A stretch of 9,649 nucleotides of DNA from the NCBI GenBank assembly GCA_003527165.1, contig DPSI01000306.1, forward strand, positions 1,937-11,585. The letters run 5' to 3'. The position numbers and the translations under genes are program-made. Positions 1 through 6,228 of the stretch are shown in pieces. Below the pieces are notes generated by a model. It searched no databases, was not told the origin of the DNA, and saw nothing but the letters and a program-made list of their open reading frames with translations. The stretch's first letter is position 1. Each line of letters opens with the position of its first letter. The stretch comes from Pseudomonas sp. (lineage in GTDB: Bacteria; Pseudomonadota; Gammaproteobacteria; Pseudomonadales; Pseudomonadaceae).

Positions 1-643
1 CTGGCCACTGCTCAAGTTCGTCGGCACCGTCTATTTCGCCTGCGGCTTGTTCCTTGTCATTGTGCTGGGCCTTACGGCCCGGTTGGCTGGCTTCAGGTTG
101 TTTCGGCTCATCGGCTACATCAAGGCCGAACTCTGCCTGGTAGCGTTCACCGGTGCTTCGGTGGCCGCGGTGCCGGGCCTGATCGACAAGCTCGAACGCG
201 CCGGATGCGCCCGGCGGGTGGTGCGGCTGGTGCTCAGCACCGGCTACACCTTCAATCTAGCCGGTTCGAATATCTACGTGGCCTGCGCTGCGGTGTTTCT
301 GGCGCAGCTCGCCGGTGTTGCCCTGGATGGCGCGCATGTGTTGAGCCTGCTGCTGGTGGCGTTGCTGACCTCGCTGGGCTCGACCAGTGCGGCGGGCTCG
401 GCTTTTCTGACGTTGACCGCCACGGTTGCTGGCCTGAATCTGGTGCCGCTGGAAGCGCTCGGCCTGTTGCTCGGCGTCGAGCGGTTGATGAAGTGTCGCT
501 CGCTGACCAATGTGATCGGCAACGCCCTGGCGTGCGTGGTGATTTCGGCCTGCAGCGGTGCGCTGGACCGCAACGCCTTGCGCGAGGCGCTGGTGCCTCG
601 CCGGCAGGCAGCGTTTCCCGGCGCGGTGGCTGGGAAACGCTGA
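1..643 (+). CDS. DAACS-family (DctA-like) dicarboxylate/cation symporter, 3' part
   Basis: The gene enters from the left edge; the reading frame is open from base 2 and ends at TGA 641-643. Only the C-terminal ~213 residues are present, about half of a typical 430-450 aa carrier. The family imports C4-dicarboxylates or acidic amino acids across the inner membrane with Na+ or H+. Recognisable landmarks are the segment TGYTFNLAGSNIY (DctA has TGYSFNLDG), the glycine/serine-rich loop LLTSLGSTSAAGSAF, and GVERLMKCRSLTNVIGN (DctA has GIDRFMSEARALTN). The NLDG aspartate is alanine and GIDR is GVER, so substrate or ion coupling may differ from true DctA. The gene converges on the lyase gene with only 13 bp between stop codons. 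The family call is firm. The substrate is inferred, and an amino-acid carrier is possible. Confidence 0.85.
   Translation, partial: WPLLKFVGTVYFACGLFLVIVLGLTARLAGFRLFRLIGYIKAELCLVAFTGASVAAVPGLIDKLERAGCARRVVRLVLSTGYTFNLAGSNIYVACAAVFLAQLAGVALDGAHVLSLLLVALLTSLGSTSAAGSAFLTLTATVAGLNLVPLEALGLLLGVERLMKCRSLTNVIGNALACVVISACSGALDRNALREALVPRRQAAFPGAVAGKR
609..642. terminator. Perfect 11-bp inverted repeat at convergent gene ends
   Basis: CAGCGTTTCCC (609-619) and GGGAAACGCTG (632-642) are perfect reverse complements around a 12-nt loop. The repeat lies on the last codons and stop of the carrier gene, 14 bp from the lyase stop. No T-run follows on either strand, so it is not a classical intrinsic terminator. 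It may be a bidirectional 3'-end stabiliser or attenuator between the two converging transcripts. Confidence 0.5.
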
Positions 644-656
644 GGGCTGGCAGCTA

Positions 657-2252
657 CTAGTTCTTCAACAGCGCATTGAAGGCTTTGTCCAGCTCGCTTT
701 CAGCTTTGGCCACCCGATCACGGCGCACCTTGGTCCAGTGCTGGTCGCCGGCCAGTGCCTGGTTGGCCTCTTTGAGCATGCGCTTGACCTCGGCTGGCTG
801 CGGGCCGCCGGTGCCGACGCGGGTCTTGACCATGTTCTGCGGCGACAGCGTGGCGCGGAACGCCGGCTCGCTCAGCGGCAACTCGCGCGTTTTCCAGTCG
901 TACTTCTCAGCCGCCTTGGTAAACAGCCGCTGCGCCTCGGCATAAGGGAAGTTGGCTGGCACGAAGCCTTCCTTACGCGCATGGCCGACGACCGCGGACG
1001 CGAAGCTGTGACCGATACGGAAGGGCACCTTGTGCTCGCGCTCCAGGGCGTCGGCCAGTTCCATCGAGGTGGTCCATTCCGCTTCCAGTTCTTCCAGTGC
1101 GCGCTCGGGATTGATCACCAGCGCATCCATTACCTTGCCCGTGCGGACGAACATCTCGTGCGCGCTATCGAACAACCCGAGGCCGTCGAAGGCGAACTTG
1201 TAGTCCGTCATTCCGGTGGTTACGTTATGCGCGCGCAGGGTGACGGTATGAGCCAGGCCGACCACATCCGAGGCCGACTCCCGCGCCCGCATGATCAGCC
1301 CGGGATTGCGCTTCTGCGGCATGGCGCTGCTGGTGTAGGTGGCGCCTTCCTCGAGCAGCATCCACGGGCGGATCTGGTGGTACTGCGTATGGATGTCGCC
1401 CAGCATCGCGCCGACACGGATCGCCGATGACGAGGCGATGCCGGCGGCCTCGATGGGAATGTCGTAGGTCGACACTTGCCCGGCATCCAGCGAGTTCTCG
1501 CGTACAGCATCGAAGCCGAGCAGCTCGGACAAGCGCTCGCGGTTGAGCGGCCAGCCGGAGTTGGCCAGCACCGCCGTGCCCATGGGGCTGCGGTTCAGAC
1601 GGTCGTACAGTTCGCGGATGCGCTGGGCATCGCGCTCGAAAGCCGCCTCATAGGCCAGCAAGTAATGCGCATAGGTGATCGGCTGTGCCTGCACGCCGTT
1701 GGTGTAAGCCGGGATCAGCGTATCGACATTCTTCTTCGCCAGCTCCAGCAACTGGGCGCGGGTGGCGTTCATCGCGTCGGTGTAGTCGAGCAACTGACTG
1801 CGCAGCGTGGCGAGCCGGTAGGTCGCGTACATGTCCTGGCGGCTGCGGCCAGAGTGGATCAGCGACGCCTGCGGCCCGATCTTGTCGATCATGATGCGTT
1901 CGATTTGCAGCACGTCGCTGGGCTTCTTGCCGTCGGGCTTGCCGGCCTGGTCGATCACATACTGAACGCCGCTGGCGATTTCACGGCCTTGTTTGCGGCT
2001 GACGATCCCTTCCTCCGTCAACATCACGATGGACGCCTTGTTGATCCGGTTGACCCAGGTGAACTGATCGTCGTGCTTGCCCGATTTGGCACCGGAGCGA
2101 TCGACCGTGGCGCCGATCTTCGCCGCCTCGGCCGCGCATTCGGCTGTGGTGCGGCAGGGCAGGTCGGCCGTATCCGCCGCCTGCACACTCAGGTGGCTGG
2201 TGGCCAGGGCGAAGGCCACGGCGAGCGATAGCAGAGTCTTTTGCATAGTCAT
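657..2252 (-). CDS. Secreted argininosuccinate lyase/fumarase-superfamily lyase
   Basis: A 531-aa protein. The start is ATG 2252-2250, preceded at 6 nt by AGGAGA (2264-2259); a longer in-frame ATG at 2282 has no such site. Residues 1-25 form a signal peptide (KTLLSLAVAFALA core, VQA cleavage site), so the enzyme should be periplasmic. Superfamily motifs in order are HSGRSRQDM (133-141, equivalent to ASL ARSRNDQ), YTNGVQAQPITYAH (183-196) and the signature TSSAMPQKRNPG (307-318) with the likely catalytic serines 308/309. The family removes fumarate from succinylated amines such as argininosuccinate by beta-elimination. The His of the ASL THLQRAQP motif is Asn185 here, so the substrate or proton donor probably differs. 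Cytoplasmic ASL is about 460 aa; the extra length is the signal peptide and an N-terminal segment with two cysteines. It lies 62 bp downstream of the porin gene, probably in one operon. It is not the arginine-biosynthetic argH. Confidence 0.85.
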   Translation of the reverse strand: MTMQKTLLSLAVAFALATSHLSVQAADTADLPCRTTAECAAEAAKIGATVDRSGAKSGKHDDQFTWVNRINKASIVMLTEEGIVSRKQGREIASGVQYVIDQAGKPDGKKPSDVLQIERIMIDKIGPQASLIHSGRSRQDMYATYRLATLRSQLLDYTDAMNATRAQLLELAKKNVDTLIPAYTNGVQAQPITYAHYLLAYEAAFERDAQRIRELYDRLNRSPMGTAVLANSGWPLNRERLSELLGFDAVRENSLDAGQVSTYDIPIEAAGIASSSAIRVGAMLGDIHTQYHQIRPWMLLEEGATYTSSAMPQKRNPGLIMRARESASDVVGLAHTVTLRAHNVTTGMTDYKFAFDGLGLFDSAHEMFVRTGKVMDALVINPERALEELEAEWTTSMELADALEREHKVPFRIGHSFASAVVGHARKEGFVPANFPYAEAQRLFTKAAEKYDWKTRELPLSEPAFRATLSPQNMVKTRVGTGGPQPAEVKRMLKEANQALAGDQHWTKVRRDRVAKAESELDKAFNALLKN

Positions 2253-2258
2253 AATGAA

Positions 2259-2264
2259 TCTCCT
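2259..2264 (-). promoter_or_regulatory. Ribosome binding site fixing the lyase start
   Basis: AGGAGA on the minus strand lies 6 nt before ATG 2252-2250. It places the start at the second possible methionine and gives a normal secretion signal, whereas the upstream ATG at 2282 would add ten residues ahead of it. Confidence 0.7.
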
Positions 2265-2314
2265 GTTCAGCGACACCGTCACCCGCGCGGGCGACGGGAT
2301 GGCGCGGGCGGCCG

Positions 2315-3496
2315 CTACAGCAGCGGCAAGGTATAGCTGAGGATGAAACGGGTCTGATCGATGTCATTGCCCGTGCTTCGGTAGGTGCCGTTACGCAGCT
2401 TCACGCCGAAGTTCTTCAGCGCGCCCTGCTGGAACACGTAGCCGATGTCGGTATCGCGTTCCCACTCGCGGCCGTTGCGACTGCCTGGACCGTCGAAACC
2501 GTCGCCTTGCAGATAGCGGGTCATAAACGTTAGGCCAGGAATACCCGCAGCGGTGAAGTCGTAGTCATAGCGCAGCTGCCAGGACTTCTCGCCAGGGCTG
2601 GCGAAGTCCGCCGAAATCATCACGTAGTTCACCAGGTAGGAATTGGTGCCGTTGATATGCGGGAAGCCGGTTTCGCCACTCATCTTCTGGTACGCCGCGC
2701 CGAACGCATGGCCGCCGAGCTCGTAGGTGAACTTGGCGCCAAAGGCATCGTTGTCGACGTTGGTATTGCCCGCCTCGGTAGAGCGCGCAAAACGCACATC
2801 GCTCTTGATCGCCTGATCCTCACCCAGCGGCAGGACGTGGGCCAGATTGAAAATGTGCTGCTTGTAGTTCTGATCCAGATGGCCGTAGTGGTAGCCAGTG
2901 GTCAGGTTCTTGTTCCAGCGAGAGCTGGCGCTGGCGAAATCGAACTTGTCGCTGGCCTGCCCACCGCTGATGCCCTTGCCGGATACCTGCATGTCGTCAT
3001 TGGCAGCGGAGTTGCGCAGGCTGTTCTGGGTCAGGCGACCCGCATTCAACGTCAGCCCGTCGATCTCACGCGAGGTCAGCATCCCGCCCCTGAAGGTCTG
3101 GGGCAGCAGGCGAGAGTCGTTCGGCAGCACCGTTGGCAGTTTCGGCAGCAGGGTGCCGGCACGCAAGGTGGTTTTTGAATAACGCAGCTTGGCCGCTGCA
3201 CCGAGCTGGCTGTACTCGTCCGGTGCCTTGCCATCACCGACCGGCAACAACCCGGAATTCTGCCGCTCCGGGCCGGAATCGAGCTTCACCCCGACCAGCC
3301 CGATGGCATCGACCCCGAAACCCACCGGCCCTTCGGTAAAACCCGACTCGTAATTGAGCAGAAACCCTTGCGCCCACTCGTCACGTTTCGACTGGTTGGC
3401 ACCGTCCTGCCGGTAATCGGCGTTGAAGTAGAAGTTGCGCAGCTCCAGCGTTGCCTTGCTGTCCGCAAGAAACTCCGCCATGACCACACCGGGCAA
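2315..3496 (-). CDS. OprD-family outer-membrane porin (signal peptide out of frame)
   Basis: The open frame gives 393 residues from a TTG at 3496 to TAG 2317-2315. It begins MPGVVMAEFLADSKATLELRN, which is typical OprD text just before and after the signal cleavage site, and ends in the porin-like strand TRFILSYTLPLL. OprD proteins are 18-strand barrels that pass carboxylates or basic amino acids. Precursors are usually about 410-440 aa, so the N-terminus is missing. Upstream, the frame encodes PLAAAIAVAALGAGLPGVVMA, a good signal core, back to 3538. The obvious start, ATG 3557-3555 with AGGAGA at 3568-3563, is out of frame by one base. Removing one base near 3539-3545 would restore MLKSTKPLAAA and a 413-aa precursor. 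The gene is therefore either a frameshifted pseudogene, a sequencing error, or expressed from a weak internal start. It lies between the ABM and lyase genes on the same strand, which suggests uptake of the lyase substrate. Confidence 0.85.
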   Translation of the reverse strand: MPGVVMAEFLADSKATLELRNFYFNADYRQDGANQSKRDEWAQGFLLNYESGFTEGPVGFGVDAIGLVGVKLDSGPERQNSGLLPVGDGKAPDEYSQLGAAAKLRYSKTTLRAGTLLPKLPTVLPNDSRLLPQTFRGGMLTSREIDGLTLNAGRLTQNSLRNSAANDDMQVSGKGISGGQASDKFDFASASSRWNKNLTTGYHYGHLDQNYKQHIFNLAHVLPLGEDQAIKSDVRFARSTEAGNTNVDNDAFGAKFTYELGGHAFGAAYQKMSGETGFPHINGTNSYLVNYVMISADFASPGEKSWQLRYDYDFTAAGIPGLTFMTRYLQGDGFDGPGSRNGREWERDTDIGYVFQQGALKNFGVKLRNGTYRSTGNDIDQTRFILSYTLPLL

Positions 3497-3568
3497 ACCC
3501 GCACCCAGCGCAGCAACCGCAATCGCCGCAGCGAGCGGCTTCGGTGGACTTGAGCATCACTGTCTCCT
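3497..3568 (-). other. Frameshifted start and signal peptide of the porin gene
   Basis: This stretch holds the natural translation start of the OprD gene: AGGAGA (3568-3563), a 5-nt spacer, ATG 3557-3555 and codons for M-L-K-S-T. The ATG frame then reads E-A-A-R-C-G, while the porin frame reads P-L-A-A-A-I-A-V-A-A from 3538. One extra base, most simply in ACCGAAG (3545-3539), accounts for the break. The porin frame has a TGA overlapping the ATG, so no start further upstream is possible in that frame. Confidence 0.7.
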
Positions 3569-3592
3569 GTTTATTTTTATTGGAGGTAGACG

Positions 3593-3691
3593 GCGCTAGC
3601 GCGAGGCCGGCGGCGTCTGGAGTGATGCTAATGAGCGGCTTATGTAATTAAAAATATATAGATAATCTGATGTTGATACTTTCTGAGTATC
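3593..3691. promoter_or_regulatory. AT-rich porin leader with two inverted repeats
   Basis: The gap between the ABM and porin genes contains an AT-rich tract (about 3641-3675) suited to a promoter, but I see no convincing -35/-10 pair. A perfect palindrome GCGCTAGCGC lies at 3593-3602. A 17-bp hairpin, GATACT-ttctg-AGTATC, lies at 3675-3691, 20 bp past the ABM stop. Either repeat could be an operator for the porin-lyase pair. The hairpin could also end the ABM transcript, although no T-run follows it. Confidence 0.35.
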
Positions 3692-3710
3692 TAGCGCGGC
3701 AGCTCGTTTT

Positions 3711-4013
3711 TCAGCGTTTGCTGTTGCCACACACCATATGACCCTTCATGGCCTCTTGCTCGACGATGAACTCCCCCACCAGCGGGCGGCTTTGCAGATA
3801 GTGCTCGGTGGTCTTGTGGTACTTGAAAGCCGCTTCGTCGCGATACAGCTCGTAAAGATAAACGAGGTCGGGATCCGCCAAATCCTGGATCACGTCGAAT
3901 ACCAAGCAATCCGGCTCGTTCTGCACCGAAGCGGCGGCGTTGACGCGCATCGCCTCCATGAACTTGTCGAACGAGCCCGGCGCGAGTTGGGTTTTCAGGA
4001 TAAGACAGTACAT
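3711..4013 (-). CDS. ABM-domain (quinol monooxygenase-like) protein
   Basis: A 100-aa single-domain protein. The start is ATG 4013-4011 with GGAG (4022-4019) 5 nt upstream; an in-frame ATG 54 bp earlier would run across the divergent promoter and is less likely. The ABM dimeric alpha/beta-barrel signature is clear: VNAAASVQNEPDCLVFDV (24-41) followed by YLYELYRDEAAFKYHKTTEHY (52-72). Family members (YgiN, LsrG, ActVA-Orf6 type) oxidise or isomerise small quinones and carbonyl compounds without cofactor, but many have unknown substrates. It is the first gene of the minus-strand set with the porin and lyase, and is divergent from the VOC gene, 58 bp away. A cytoplasmic catabolic or detoxifying step is inferred; the substrate is not identifiable from sequence. 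Confidence 0.85.
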   Translation of the reverse strand: MYCLILKTQLAPGSFDKFMEAMRVNAAASVQNEPDCLVFDVIQDLADPDLVYLYELYRDEAAFKYHKTTEHYLQSRPLVGEFIVEQEAMKGHMVCGNSKR

Positions 4014-4071
4014 GAGCACTCCGTTTGTTTTAAGGTGTGCGCTAGATTGTATACACAAAAGGAACAAGCAG
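4014..4071. promoter_or_regulatory. Divergent promoter region with TGTATACA operator
   Basis: The 58 bp between the ABM and VOC start codons must hold both promoters. It contains a perfect palindrome TGTATACA (4048-4055) within ATTGTATACACAA, which fits the GTnnAC-centred sites bound by GntR-family (FCD subgroup) regulators. A candidate plus-strand promoter is TTGTTT (4025-4030), a 17-bp spacer and TGTATA (4048-4053), which would put the operator on the -10 element and allow repression of the VOC gene. No regulator gene is in the window. The promoter boxes are weak matches. Confidence 0.45.
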
Positions 4072-4476
4072 ATGCCACAGCGTCCCGGTCGCCTTAACGG
4101 TCTGCGTCATCTGGCGCTCACCGCGCCGAACCTCGAAGAATGCGAACGTTTCTACGTCGACGTGTTGGGCATGGAAGTCCTCAACCGCGCCAGCAAGGAT
4201 CTCGTCTACCTGACCTGCGGCAACGACAACCTCTCCCTGGGCCGAGCTTCCGAGAAAAGCAGCGGCGTTCAGGCCATGGACCACTACGGCTTTATCGTCG
4301 ACACCCTGGAAGAACTGCACGCCTGGTACGAATACCTGAAAGCCCAAGGCGTGACCCTGCTGGATCGCCCCTTCGCTCACAGCGATGGGGCTCATAGCTT
4401 TCATGTGCTCGATCCTGCGGGGAACACGGTTCAGCCGCTTTATCATCCTGCGATATCGGGGCAGCGGTTGCGTTGA
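4072..4476 (+). CDS. VOC-superfamily (glyoxalase/dioxygenase fold) protein
   Basis: A 134-aa protein from ATG 4072 (AGGA 4060-4063, 8-nt spacing) to TGA 4474-4476. It has one full VOC unit of two beta-alpha-beta-beta-beta modules: LRHLALTAPNLEECERFYVDVLGMEV (11-36) and MDHYGFIVD ... FHVLDPAGNTVQPLY (69-124). Members use a bound divalent metal for ring cleavage, isomerisation, epimerisation or thiol addition. Two expected metal ligands are present (His13, His71), but the glutamate of the usual GNxVE motif is Gln121, so metal binding or chemistry may be altered. It is divergent from the ABM gene and shares its control region, so it probably acts in the same pathway as the lyase. The fold is secure; the reaction is not known. 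Confidence 0.85.
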   Translation: MPQRPGRLNGLRHLALTAPNLEECERFYVDVLGMEVLNRASKDLVYLTCGNDNLSLGRASEKSSGVQAMDHYGFIVDTLEELHAWYEYLKAQGVTLLDRPFAHSDGAHSFHVLDPAGNTVQPLYHPAISGQRLR

Positions 4477-4885
4477 TGTGATTAGAGGGCGAGGTTTGCG
4501 GCGGAGTTGGCCGGTGTGGCTATTGGATTTTAGAAAAGCCAAGGCTATTGATCCGACATCTGAAGCCGGTTCGGACAGTTTGGAGGCTCGCCATTCGGTA
4601 TCGAGGCGGCGGTTGTAAGGATAGCCCTGCCGGCTACGCAGCTCTAGCCTTCATGAAAGCTGCAAGCAGGCTCTTGCGGAAGTCGACTTCCGGTCAGGTG
4701 CGGGGCCATAGACGCGCTGCTAACTCCTTCTAAACTCAGCGGAGGCCATTCTTCTAGCATCCTGTCGCGACTACGGCGCGACACTCAACTGCCTTAAGGA
4801 ATTATGCGTGGATGTTGTGCATGCTGGTGGCATAAAAGCAGGAACATTATGCCTCTAGTGGCACCTACTTATAGCTAGGTAGATC
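4477..4885. other. Gene-free spacer with inverted repeats before the restriction gene
   Basis: Across 409 bp I find no credible coding region; the short open frames here lack ribosome binding sites and family-like sequence. The spacer holds a 16-bp perfect palindrome CGGAAGTCGACTTCCG (4677-4692), a 7-bp stem TGTCGCG/CGCGACA with a 7-nt loop (4763-4783), a spaced pair GCAGCT/AGCTGC (4638-4663), and GGCATAA-N11-TTATGCC (4829-4853) close to the Mrr start. Base composition shifts toward AT from about 4790. It may mark an old insertion junction. Confidence 0.5.
4829..4853. promoter_or_regulatory. Inverted repeat GGCATAA-N11-TTATGCC upstream of Mrr-type gene
   Basis: Two perfect 7-bp arms are separated by 11 nt, ending 32 bp before the ATG at 4886. 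The position and symmetry fit an operator for a dimeric regulator, or a 5'-leader hairpin restraining expression of the nuclease. No regulator or control-protein gene is adjacent. Confidence 0.35.
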
Positions 4886-5767
4886 ATGAGTATCTGGGTG
4901 CATTGCGAGGCCGGGGAGACCCCTTCTATTGGAGAAATTGTCGAATTGCGCTGCCGATTTTGTGACAGTCGCCTTGTTCAAGTACAAGTTGAGGACCGCT
5001 GGGCCGGAATCTCAAATGAAATCTCTGAATTGCACAGGGATACCGTGCTTGAGATGGCGAAAGTTCATGGTGACTTCATGCTCAGGGAGATGGAGCTAAT
5101 ACATGAGCCAGAGGAGAGGGAAGCATACCTTTCCACGTGCCCCCTGTGCGGTTGGTGGCACGTCTCCAAGGAAATCTACCTTTGCACCAAGAATCAGATT
5201 TGGTTTGTCGAGTTCGGCATGAGTGCACTCCTTTACAGATTCAACACGGTTGACATAACAATCCCAGCTGAAGAGGTGCGCCAATACTTAGCTGCAAAAT
5301 ATGAGAGTCGTTTTCACGTTCATCCACGTCGATTCGAGGAGGTAGTCGCAAGTGTTTTCTCAAGTCACGGCTTCACGTCGGAGGTGACGTCCTATTCAGG
5401 AGATGGGGGAGCCGACGTAATCCTCCGCGACGCGCTCGATCGTCCGATAGCCGTCCAAGTGAAGCGATCCAAGGGTGCAATTGAGGTGGCCTCGATTCGC
5501 GAGCTGCTCGGACCCATGGTTCTGAATGGCTTCACTAAAGGTGCCTTTGTCACAACCTCTACATTTCAGACGGGCGGTCGAGAGGCTGTGAAGACTGCAT
5601 CAGCTCGGGGCCTCGCCCTAGAGTTGATTGACGGTACGCGCTTTTTAAGCAGCCTCCGAATCGCCCAGCTAGCAGATTTCCTTCGGTATCCGCGACTCCT
5701 TCAGGACGATGTACTGGCCTCACTGAAGCTCCGACTAGGCAATGAGTACCACTGCAACTCCCTTTAA
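4886..5767 (+). CDS. Mrr-type restriction endonuclease with N-terminal zinc-binding region
   Basis: A 293-aa protein from ATG 4886 (weak AGGT 5 nt upstream) to TAA. Residues ~148-265 form an Mrr_cat (PD-(D/E)xK) domain: RFEEVVASVFSSHGF (149-163, Glu151), GDGGADVIL (172-180, Asp177) and AVQVKRS (189-195, Gln191-Val-Lys193), the standard Mrr catalytic set. The N-terminus has CRFC (23-26) and CPLC (85-88), plus Cys100 and His92, likely a zinc ribbon split by a helical insert. Mrr enzymes act as type IV nucleases on modified DNA, or as broader DNA-damage or defence nucleases. No methyltransferase is adjacent, consistent with a stand-alone type IV system. Codon use is more AT-tolerant than in the flanking GC-rich genes, which supports horizontal acquisition. 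The target specificity is not readable from sequence. Confidence 0.88.
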   Translation: MSIWVHCEAGETPSIGEIVELRCRFCDSRLVQVQVEDRWAGISNEISELHRDTVLEMAKVHGDFMLREMELIHEPEEREAYLSTCPLCGWWHVSKEIYLCTKNQIWFVEFGMSALLYRFNTVDITIPAEEVRQYLAAKYESRFHVHPRRFEEVVASVFSSHGFTSEVTSYSGDGGADVILRDALDRPIAVQVKRSKGAIEVASIRELLGPMVLNGFTKGAFVTTSTFQTGGREAVKTASARGLALELIDGTRFLSSLRIAQLADFLRYPRLLQDDVLASLKLRLGNEYHCNSL

Positions 5768-5936
5768 GGACAAAGCACCTACTATTTCAACATGAGTAGC
5801 CAACGGCTGCTTTGGGGCCCGATAGCTGACGTTAACTCACCCGTTGCTTGGGTAGCCCGCTCCTACCGCAGAGAGCGCCTATTCAATGGAGCATCGGCCC
5901 GGTCGAGAAAAGGGGCGAGGACATTGGTTTTTGAAG

Positions 5937-6191
5937 CTATGCGCTCAATTGAGGGCGCGGCAGCGGTTTACCCCTGCTTCCCCGTCCACGGTGCCACGAT
6001 CTGCAAACCCCGACCAGCAACTGCGCCGCAACCATCCAAACCATCGCGCCAATCAACCCCAACGACAGACGCCCGACCACGATGCCGATCGCGATCTGTT
6101 TCCAGAGGCCGGCATGCTTGTTGGCTTGGGTAGCGACGGTGCGGTAGGGCGTTTCGCGCTCGGCGCGGATGTTGTCGAAGTCGTCTCTCAT
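5937..6191 (-). CDS. Small single-pass membrane protein, unknown function
   Basis: An 84-aa protein read from ATG 6191-6189, just after a short purine stretch, GAGAG. The N-terminal ~30 residues are charged and hydrophilic (MRDDFDNIRAERETPYRTV). Residues ~32-62 form a glycine-rich hydrophobic membrane segment (IAIGIVVG ... VWMVAAQLLVGV). The tail from residue 64 is arginine/glycine/proline-rich and looks less natural, so the original C-terminus may have been lost by frameshift or by the neighbouring insertion. I recognise the N-terminal style from conserved hypothetical proteins of Pseudomonas but know no function. It is a chromosomal-looking gene sandwiched between the Mrr gene and the terminator/att-like zone. 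Confidence 0.6.
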   Translation of the reverse strand: MRDDFDNIRAERETPYRTVATQANKHAGLWKQIAIGIVVGRLSLGLIGAMVWMVAAQLLVGVCRSWHRGRGSRGKPLPRPQLSA

Positions 6192-6228
6192 GGTGCGCTC
6201 TCGGTGCGGTTGGCTAAACGGTAGGCAC

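Noticed and set aside
558..1430. Long plus-strand open frame of 290 codons across the carrier/lyase junction
   Set aside because: It overlaps the end of the carrier gene and the antisense of the lyase, with arbitrary sequence and no supported start.
1476..2231. Long plus-strand open frame (251 aa) opposite the lyase gene
   Set aside because: Its translation is a high-GC antisense shadow with no family motif, while the minus strand carries clear lyase signatures and an RBS.
4548..4733. Short plus-strand open frame of 61 codons in the 4477-4885 spacer
   Set aside because: No RBS, no recognisable motif, and it spans the palindromes; it looks like chance openness.
5792..6133. Plus-strand open frame of 113 codons after the Mrr gene
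   Set aside because: No RBS, Arg/Pro/Ser-rich low-quality translation, and it runs antisense to the small membrane-protein gene.
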